A stretch of DNA of 64,000 nt from Kwoniella bestiolae CBS 10118. Taxonomy: Eukaryota > Basidiomycota > Tremellomycetes > Tremellales > Cryptococcaceae. The notes beneath the pieces were generated by a model. It had not been told where the DNA came from and searched no databases. It saw only the letters and a list, made by a program, of their open reading frames with translations. Both the position numbers and the translations under genes were made by a program. The DNA lies in NCBI RefSeq assembly GCF_000512585.2, contig NC_089248.1, positions 496,001 to 560,000 of the forward strand. Reading direction: 5' to 3'. This document shows positions 55,621 through 64,000 of this stretch, piece by piece. Each line of letters starts with the position of its first letter. Position 1 is the stretch's first letter.

Positions 55621-58009
55621 GACCCTTTGACCTCTTGGGTGTCAGATGTCAATACGAGCAGCAAACAGATTTATGTGGATCTTTCCCAATACTTCCTCAC
55701 GTGGTCTCGGAGCAAGTTGATGATGTAGTTTGTGGAGAAGAAGGAGAAAACAAAGTAGACAATGGATGGTCGAAAGTCGAGTAGGCGAGGTGCGACGGAT
55801 ACTACTCAGTTCAATCTTGATCTTCTGTGAAGCCAGCTCGGTCACTCGGCTGCGGTAGTTGAATGCGTTCGAGTTGGTCAAGGTGATTTGATATCGATGA
55901 GATGGTCGACCTCACGATCGGTAGTTTGATTTGTTTTATACAGAGTAAACTCAAAAAGTGACTGATATGCGTAATCTGATGTGATCTGCCAAGAATATCA
56001 AAAGAAACATAAAGGTCAGCTATCAATGTTCCGTCCATGTACAATGAGCACCATCGCGATCGCGATCACTACCATCGCCTAGCCCACTGAAAGACTTGTA
56101 CTCACGAATGATTATTTGCCTTCCTTCTCAACTCGCAGTACACAGACGTTTACAAATCACGTTTTTCGTCGTTATCATAAAAGTAGTGTGTAGTGTGTGA
56201 AAACAAATCTTCGAAAAATTGCTCGGATCCATCAACCGATCAAATCAGCTCTTCCACTTTGATGCCTAAGATTGAATATTCCAAGATCAAACTCTGTCCA
56301 TCAGATGACGTTGACCCTAAGCCTAAGTGACCCCTGTGTTGAAATTAGATCAACTTGTGATGATGATGGGAGAAACCAGAAAGTCGTGGTAAGTTGCCGC
56401 GGAGAGATGTTCGAGTCCGACCTGATTGATTGATTGATTGAGGGGAGATGGACAGAATACGATGTGAGCTATTATGGTGGGATAAGTCAAGTGCAGAGAA
56501 CATCACAGTGATAGTGAGAGTGAAATGAGACCTACAGCATATATCCAAAGCACCTCTCTTTCTTTCTTTGTCACCCTACTCCCAAACACAATACCCAAGC
56601 TCTTTGTCCGTCCGTGTCCTTGACCTTGTTGCTGTACCAAAGGCGGTCTGATGGGGTCCTTTTCTCTTGTTCTATGTATCACTTAACGGGATCTACCTCA
56701 ATCTCCTCCTACTCGGAATAGTCTACTCCGTTCGTTGGACTAGATACACCTTTTGTAGAAGTGACTCCACAATGCCAATCCTCCTTACTACTTGGTACTT
56801 CGTATCGAATCAATTCCAGTGGGAAGTTGTCGTAGTTTGTGGGAAGAGGGAGCTCGCTTTGACTTAGAGGTAAATCGGTATAACGGTCAGGGGGAGGAAG
56901 GTCAAGGCAATGCTATTTTCGTCTTGTCGATGAGATCTGGATGGTTGTCTAAGCTACACTACACTGCTGTTTTGATCAATGGTTTACAATATCTATACAG
57001 TCCCTCCCGTCTATATGGGAACACAATACGACATCCACATCTACATCTACATAAATTGATAAGTGATTGATGTTTTTCCCATCTCCCATTGCCATAAGCT
57101 GTAAAGCTGTACATGAAAATAAATTTAAGGATAAATAGCGAGGGAGACGGTCCAGGAACCCTACTGAATATGCCTGAAGGGTAGGGATATTTCGTCATAC
57201 TTCCCGACAGCAGGCTCAACCTGAAACGTGCTACATAAATCATTCGCATGCACGACCATTTTAATTAAACCGAATGAGTGCACGGTTCATACACATATTC
57301 TCATTATCGCTGGAATAATCGTTGAAAGCTACTTACTGTCATCTGACTTGCAAGTCGTTTCATCTCCTCTTGCATGATTGAGTGCTGAACGAAGTGTGAC
57401 AAAGGAGACGTAAAGCTAACGTCGCTTTGACACGGAATCACTCGACTAGCGTACTATCGGACATCTGATAGGTAGGCACCCGGGACATATTGGTACCGCA
57501 CACAAACATCTAGTGTGTGTATCTACGAACATGAACATGACGATGACGGAAGTGGAAGGTTGAGATGCATGACCAACGGTAGGTATTGAGATGCAAGCAA
57601 GATGAGTGGTAGGTGAAGTATCTAACTTAACTGTGGAAGTGAACTTTTGCGATCTCGTTGTATATACACAGGTTACATTCTTTCCATAGATCACAGTTTA
57701 TTGATCTGAACCAAACCCAAATACGAAGCTACGAAGCTACGAAGTATAACAGCAAACATGACATAGCAAAACACACCGGATTTGAACATTGTGTTTATTC
57801 TTATTCTAGAGGGACAACACTTTTTTTGCGTATTTTGTAAATTAACAAACAATCCCAGACAAACACAACAGTGATCCAAAAGTACGAAACATATATTCCC
57901 AAAATAACACAAGCAATTCTAACGGAAACAGCCCCTTCCTCTCTCCCCTTCGTCCCTTCCTCTCTCCCCTCCCGCCTCGTCTTCCACCTCCCTATCAACC
58001 CCGATAAGC
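55621..58009. other. Long intergenic region
   Basis: 2.4 kb with no supported gene. A GATT tetranucleotide run (about 56423-56439) and a CGATCG-rich palindromic patch near 56055-56070 are visible. Short frames on both strands lack family features. It holds the RhoGEF promoter and perhaps a leader intron. Confidence 0.4.
56423..56439. repeat. GATT microsatellite
   Basis: Four consecutive GATT units in non-coding DNA. Confidence 0.6.
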
Positions 58010-59271
58010 TCAATTCGAAACCCTCACCTCCATATAGAGCCTAGTCACATCCCATTTCAACTCCCTATACCTCCTCCTCTTATCCTCATCCCTCTCAGTC
58101 TCAAGACGATGATCAATCTCCGATAACCTATTCTCGATGATATCCAAGATATACTTCTTCTGTTCCTCCTTGTTCGAGAGGGTATTCAAATTCTCCACCT
58201 CATCTCGGACTCTTGTGCCGGGAGCTTGAGGTGATGGACCATCGAATATCTTGGTAAGAGGTTTGATACCGTTCAATTTCGGAAAAAACGTCTTACCCCT
58301 CTCCCTGAGTATCAGTCCTCCGGAAGAGGCGGTAGGTTGTTGTTGTCTGACCATTTCAGAAGGTTCAGGATGAACAGCCACATGACCGAAGATCGTGACT
58401 TTGTTGACTGGATCGGTCAGATGATCTTTGAAATGAGGTTGGAAGAGTCTCAAGGGGTTGATAGATTCAGGTAAGGGGTCGAATCGGACTTTTCTTTGGG
58501 TATCTTCGACGAGGGTAGCGGACGAAGATGAATTGGAGAGGAGGGACGATTGGTCTGGAATTGGGGAGGTGCATGCTCGTCTGACTGCTTGGTCTTCGTC
58601 CTACCATTTGAGCAAGTACATCAGCTTCATGTATGGGTCATCGTGGCAGATGAGCCAAGATTGTACTTACAATGGCCATTCGATCGATGTAATTTTGAAC
58701 TTCCTCGACGGTCCAGTTGGCACTTTCTTGCATCAAGGTATCTTGGGCGAGTCGTCGATCGGTCACTTCGGTGGACCCGCCTCGAACTTGAGTAGGAGGG
58801 ATAGCTTGATGGTTATGCGTAGAGCTCATGATCTCGCCACCTCGATTGACGGGTGTAGCGGAGTTGACACTCTGATGGTTGGATGATGGGAACTGTCGAG
58901 GAATGTCCCTTCGATGAGTGTGGTGAGCTCGATCCCTATCTCTGTGGGATTGCGAGTGATGCTTTCGATGGTGGGTGGTCTTAGTACATTGCCTAGTGAG
59001 TGTGTGGGTAGTTCTTGACGATTCCTATGCAGATCAACGGGGAATCCCTATCAGTATACATCCTCGAATGGAATGGAGACTATTCACCGGAGTGGCGATC
59101 GGCTCAGCATGAGCAGAGAAATGTGAGTGTGAGACTTACAAGGATGGGCGAGTCTTGTCGATTCACAGCTTGACCAGTAGGAACGGCAGCGGCGGAAGAT
59201 GAGCTGACGAGATTCCTCTCCTGGGTGGTTGAGAGGGTTGTAGTATACCAACGTGTAGTTGAGTGAGGCAT
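58010..59271 (-). CDS. Unknown charged, His/Arg-rich protein
   Basis: Not recognised. About 358 aa, three exons joined in phase. ATG at 59271 (MPHSTTRWYTTTLSTTQERN; an upstream in-frame start codon at 59319 is not ATG). Exon 1 ends RQDSPIL. Exon 2 is His/Arg/Ser-rich (TTHHRKHHSQSHRDRDRAHH) and ends in an ordered helix ESANWTVEEVQNYIDRMAI. Exon 3 begins DEDQAVRRACTSPIPDQSSL, continues RKVRFDPLPESINPLRLFQP and closes with a coiled coil: NKEEQKKYILDIIENRLSEI, DHRLETERDEDKRRRYRELK, ending RVSN. The C-terminal half looks conserved enough to be a domain. No signal peptide or membrane segment. Confidence 0.6.
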
Positions 59272-60151
59272 TTTGGCCGGATAGATAGTTATAGCAAGTG
59301 ATCTATAGGCAAGTGGCAATATGACAACGAATTATATGGGAGATTAATATCTCTATGAGATGTTGCAAGATTATATAAACAGCTAGATACAGGTTTGTCA
59401 ACGGCATAAACACAGATGGGATAGTAAACAATATATGCGGATGAACGGAGTACAGTGTTGAGAAGAGAAGAGAAGAGAAAGAAAGAAAGAAAGAGATTGG
59501 ATTGAGGTACTTATATCTCGAACAGCTGGAATGGGGTGAAAGGGCGGATGCTCAACCTCCACTTGACATGGAGGTATGTACTACCTTTTCATCGATATTA
59601 TTGAGGATTATAGTTCAATCGATGTCTCGGAGATCCGTCCCGGGCATGGGTAGAAGTGGCATTTAAGCTCGAGTACAAGGTATATCACTTGGAGTAATGG
59701 TGCCAAATGTAGTCTGGGATTGTAAGACTTGGTCCCACATGGAGAGGTCCTCGGTTCTTTGAGCTGACGAGAGAGGGAAGTGGGAAGGAAACTCTCCTCC
59801 CATAGTTCTTTTCTCGGCTCTCTTCTTGCATATTGACATGTAGCACACAAGCACCTCGTGAGAGCTGTCAGTCCTCTAGCATCCTATGTGATAGTATGAA
59901 TATCAAGATACATGCATAGCATGGTGGTTTCATACAACCGGACATGGCCCATCTGACAAAGTGATGAGTGCTGCTGCCACAACCAGACTCAAGGTATGCG
60001 GACCTCACCGACTTGGCTTGCTGCAACCGCGTCAGCGCAACAAGTCATCAACCAAGATGGATCCACTGCTCTTCTTCATCTACTAACACTCCAAGTCATG
60101 TCTTTTACCAACATATAACAACATTGTCGAGACACATACACTCATATCAAC
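59272..60151. promoter_or_regulatory. Divergent intergenic region (unknown gene / RPN13)
   Basis: 880 bp. TTATATAA at 59371-59378 lies about 100 nt upstream of the minus-strand gene and is a possible TATA box. A GAAA/GAAGA microsatellite is at about 59461-59495. I saw no proteasome-type GGTGGCAAA box before RPN13. Confidence 0.45.
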
Positions 60152-61714
60152 ATGGCAGCCCAAATCTCAATCGCAGCTGGTAAATCCCACAGGAGAGAGG
60201 GGAGCAAATTCGTAGATGCCCTGCCTGAGAAGGGGGTATTGGAGTTGAGGTCAGAAGATGGGGAGTTTACGCAGTTCTGTGAGTGATTAGGATCCATCAT
60301 GTGCTTGCTTGTTCTAGAGAGAAGTTATCAGTACGAAGTCGAAGAAGTGACTGAGATACCAACGCAATGAGTTACAGCGAGAGTAGAGATGAAGATAATA
60401 GAGGACGATTGCTGACGTTCAATTGATTTGATCGATCGTCACTCAGCTTGGAAGAATAGGATCACCGGTCAAGTTGAAGATGTGAGTTGTTCATTCACCT
60501 AGCTGGAAATATCGTCTCATGAGCTAAGCAGCTGACACATTATTGACGCTTCAGGAATTGCTCATCTTTCCTGGTGAAGCTACTTTCACCCAAGTAGATC
60601 AAGTGAGTGTCATACTTTCCTCTCCTCTTTAATTCAGCGCCAATCAATCCATCATTCTGAATCTCGCTTCCTTTCCTCGCACTCAATCACATCGCTGATG
60701 CTTCTATACACGTACTGATTGACCTTATGATGCTACCAGGACCCATCCGGTCGAACTCATATCCTCAAATTCTCAAGTTCCGACCAAAAGTACTTTGTAA
60801 GCTAACCTCCTCCCCTCTTATGCATGAACGCCCACTTATGTATACTTGCGCAGTTCTGGATCCAAAAATCCGATAGACAAGTAATTTCAAGAGCTCAAGT
60901 GGACATCAATAACCTGATCCAAGATCCCACCTACAGGTGAGCTGGTTTTGCCATCCAAATCCGCTGCCGGATTTCCAGTTGACATACTTGATCTATTTGT
61001 TCGTAGAATCGGCTCAGCACCTTTACCCATCCCTTCTACCCCTCAAAGAACCCAAGAGAGATCATGGCCTCCTACACCTGGTGCACCGAGATTATCCCAC
61101 CCTGAGCCTGCACCCAGATCTGCAGCTTCGGCAAGTACACCTACCGTCGCTACTGGGTCTGGCAGTGCCGCTGTCGGCGGGATGGGGGTTGAAGAGTCAC
61201 CCAGTGCTCAAGGTGGGAGTGAGAGTCAAGATCAGATGGCTAGGATGTTGGCTGAGTGGGCAAGGGGTGGGGGACTCGCTCCTGCTGAGGATGGTGCGTA
61301 CATTCTCACTCTCTTACTGGGTTCGAATGCCCAACACAAAGGTCAAGACTGATAGTTGCACTATATCCTATAGACGCAAGACTAACCGACGTCCTATCCC
61401 CTATCCAAATGTCCACCCTCCTCACGACCCATCCCGATCTCATCCCCACGATCGTACCCCTCCTTCCAGAGGGTTTGGATCTCCCCCCCAACCCCTCTGC
61501 TCAAGACCTTTTACCCATCCTCTCCGCACCGCAATTCACAGATGCCATAGCCTCGTTGGACAATGCGCTGAGATCTGGTGGATTGCCTGGTGGGATGATG
61601 AGGGAGTTGGGTTTGCCTGATAATGCTGGACAGAGCGTTAAGGCCTTCTTGGAGGGGTTGATTGGGCTGAAGAAGGATGGAGCGGGTGAGGATGAGAGGA
61701 TGGATGAGGATTAG
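60152..61714 (+). CDS. RPN13: Proteasome ubiquitin receptor Rpn13/ADRM1
   Basis: 19S regulatory particle subunit that binds ubiquitin and recruits the deubiquitinase UCH37. About 325 aa in seven exons. ATG at 60152 (MAAQISIAAGKSHRREGSKF). The Pru domain (about residues 15-115) is diagnostic: KGVLELRSEDGEFTQFSWKN, ELLIFPGEATFTQVDQ, HILKFSSSDQKYFFWIQKSD, then NNLIQDPTYRIGS. A Pro/Ser/Gly linker follows. The C-terminal DEUBAD domain is present: LTDVLSPIQMSTLLTTHPDL, LDLPPNPSAQDLLPILSAPQ, FTDAIASLDNALRSGGLPGG; tail acidic, TAG at 61712-61714. Having both domains, it resembles metazoan ADRM1 more than the short budding-yeast Rpn13, which lacks DEUBAD. Confidence 0.93.
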
Positions 61715-62103
61715 GTCAATGGAGGGGTGAGAATGTAGCATGCATACTTGATGAGATGTGAGCGATTCGCTGCTGTATGACCATTTGATGGATGGTCAGC
61801 ATGCGAAGGGGATATCAGCTAGTGACTTATAGATGGTCGCCGGGGTGATCACGAATGATGAGATGATGTCTAAACGGATGATCGGATTTGACCGAATCAA
61901 TGAATGACCTGAGGGGTACTCACCATAGGGCGGATCCCGCCCGCAATCATCTAAGTTGGTACAATACTGTAACACCTGCTTTCGACATTGTCATCATGCA
62001 AAGCTCTCAATACATAACAGGGATGGATTGATGTCTATTGTCTGATATTCGATACGAGTCCATTCCGGTTGAACAGCTAAAGCTTTTTGTTCCTTAAGGT
62101 AAG
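61715..62103. other. Intergenic region RPN13 / aminotransferase
   Basis: No supported gene; promoter of the next gene. Confidence 0.45.
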
Positions 62104-64000
62104 ATGTTATCGAATCGAGCCAACAGGCGAATGGAAGGTATCAAGCCCAGTCCATAGTGAGTTTATACTCTACACCCCCAGGCCACAAGCCCGTCTTCGG
62201 TCTGTAATTCCCCTGCACCATGAACAAAGCTGAGCCGATTCCTCAATTCTGTGATTCTGCAGTCCTGCACCGACTGGACCATACTACGATCAGATGTTGC
62301 ACCCCGAAGGGGTGATCAACCTATCGACAGCTGAAAATTCATTATTGATTCAAGAGGTGATACCGGTATGTACACCGATCTGATACCTCTATCGGACTCG
62401 ACTTGAGTGAGCGCAATATGGAACGACCTGACATACAAACTTTGTCCATCAGATACTCCAAACCTCAAAAATCCACGCCCAACACCTGAAATACCGGGCT
62501 ACCCTCACACGATCCTCTCTACCTCAGCTGGAAGATCTCCTACCCAGTTATTTCAATTTACGAAATCCGATTAAGAAAGTGACGAGGGAGAATAGCGTGA
62601 CTGGACCTGGAGTCGGGGCATTGTTGGCTAGTGTGATTTGGGGGTTATGTGAGGCTGGGGATGGGGTATTACTTTCTACGGTATGTATGGTGTGCGTGTA
62701 GCTGTGGTGGAGATAAATGTCACATGCTGATATTGGATGATGGATTAAAGCCTTACTATCGTGAGTGCTCGGAAATTCATCAGATAGCGCAGAATTTCTG
62801 TTGATGTTCGCTACATAGACGACTACAAGAGGGATATAGAGTATCCCGCTCAAGCTGAACTTGTCCTGGCTCACATCCCTCCGCATATCGACCCCCTCTC
62901 GCCAGGGGTGATATCATACTTGGAAGAACGGATACGGACCTCGGCGGAAGAAGGGGTGGTGGTTAAGTGTGTGATACTTTGTAATCCGCATAATCCAGTA
63001 CCGGGATGTTATCCTCTAGAAACGATTGAGGGGTACATCTCCCTTGTTGAGAAGGTATGTCTTGTCAATAACAGCATTGGTCTAAGGTGGTAGTTTAGTA
63101 CAGTCCTGCTGGCTTATGCTGATACGATGATTGTTAACAGTACAAGATCCACCTTTTAGTCGACGAGATCTTCGCCAACACTGTCTACCCTACCACCGAC
63201 AATCCCTCCCCACAGGGATTCATCAGCATCTTATCACTTGCATCGTACCACTCTCCAGAAGTTATCGAAAGGATACATGTTCTTGGAGGTCCGACGAAGG
63301 ATCTGGGATGCTCAGGTATAAAAGCTGCTTTGCTCGTCAGTGAGAATGCCCAATTGCGCGAGCTGGTGAAGAGAAGTATGATGGCTACTCCCGTTAGTGG
63401 GCTGACCGATGCTGCTTTAAGCGAGTTGCTGCGCGACGAGAAGAGGTCGTTGGGGTTGTTGGAGAGGAATAAGGAGGAGTTGAGGGGGAGTATGGATATT
63501 TGTGCGCGGTGGTGTAGGGATCATAAGTTGCCGTGAGTCCGTCAGTCATAGTTGGTGCGAAGAAGAGAGGGATGATGGATTGATGCTTGATAATCAGGTA
63601 TGTAGGTGCGAATGCTGGGGTATATTTCTTATTGGATTTATCGTCTATAGCGATCAAGTTGGGGTATGAGCCCGGCGAGGAAGCTGTGAAGTGCTTGATG
63701 GAGAGGATGATCCATCATGGTGTACATATCGTATGTCCAGCTTCCTCTACCATGAGCTGAAGGAAGATTACGATGCTGATAGGTGGTTGAACCGATGCAG
63801 AATCCACTTGCGCTGGATGCAGACCCCTTGCCTTGTAGGTTTAGGTTCATCTTTACCCAGAAGCGAGATGTATTGCGAGTAAGTACACTGTACTTCTCTC
63901 ATGCACAGATGTCCATGGGTATATCCGGCTGATGAGTTTGATCATTGCCATTAGCTGGCTTTGCAGCGGTTAGAAGATGCTTTTGGACTGGATCATCATG
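62104..64000 (+). CDS. Class I/II PLP-dependent aminotransferase, ACC-synthase-like (3' end outside window)
   Basis: ATG at 62104 (MLSNRANRRMEGIKPSP); the first intron splits codon TAT of the SPYPAPTGPYYDQ segment. Fold-type I features in order: INLSTAENSLLIQEVIP, SVTGPGVGALLASVIWGLCE, VLLSTPYYDDYKRDIEY, VKCVILCNPHNPVPGCYPLE (the NPHNP cofactor motif), IHLLVDEIFANTVY (Asp and following residues bind PLP) and VLGGPTKDLGCSGIKAALLV with the Schiff-base Lys in TKD. Later GANAGVYFLLDLSS and, after an intron, NPLALDADPLPCRFRFIFTQ. The block order matches ACC-synthase-like aminotransferases of basidiomycetes; the substrate is unknown. The frame remains open at base 64000. Confidence 0.85.

Noticed and set aside
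56055..56070. CGATCGCGATCG-like palindrome
   Set aside because: Isolated short palindrome in non-coding DNA; no second copy or functional context.

Overview
The window is nuclear DNA from an intron-rich basidiomycete yeast. The protein flavour (Ser/Pro-rich linkers, GH18 chitinase of tremellomycete type), introns of about 50-75 nt with GTGAGT/GTAAGT donors and an AGCTGAC/AGCTGAT or CTAAC branch-like motif, and compact gene spacing point to Tremellales (a Kwoniella or Cryptococcus relative). The genus is inference; the eukaryotic, fungal character is seen directly from spliced reading frames. All gene models below were spliced by hand, matching donor, acceptor and codon phase; none is backed by transcripts.

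1-15.7 kb holds housekeeping genes: the 3' part of BFR1 (+), an F-box-like gene (+), CDC45 (-), a phospholipase D of the SPO14/PLD1 type (+, divergent from CDC45) and the SAGA subunit SGF11 (+). The CDC45 upstream region carries two ACGCGT (MCB) boxes. 16.1-21.4 kb is a cluster of four diverged F-box genes. 22-28 kb has two Ser/Arg/Tyr-rich unknowns, a Gln-rich protein resembling the SWI/SNF subunit Ssr4, and an unknown gene.

28.3-33.9 kb looks like a small metabolic block: an SV2-like MFS transporter (-) diverging from a CmcJ/AsaB-type oxygenase/desaturase (+), followed by a small rhodanese (-). 34.9-40.8 kb has three tandem genes of one secreted family (signal peptide, CSTNAEC motif, dibasic sites, beta-rich domain with a WINTDGS-like motif); a fourth, inverted copy lies at 48.2-49.7 kb. 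Between them are NKAP (-) and a GH18 chitinase (-). 51-64 kb holds a large RhoGEF (DH) protein (-), an unknown charged protein (-), the proteasome receptor RPN13 (+) and a class I/II aminotransferase (+) cut by the window end.

The most striking observation is splicing. The PLD1 frame is restored only by very short exons of 7, 11 and 16 nt and, at the conserved IENQFFIS motif, apparently by a single-nucleotide exon (position 11191). The MFS gene likewise needs exons of 4, 14, 18 and 9 nt. No rRNA, tRNA, CRISPR, insertion sequence or recognisable transposon was seen.
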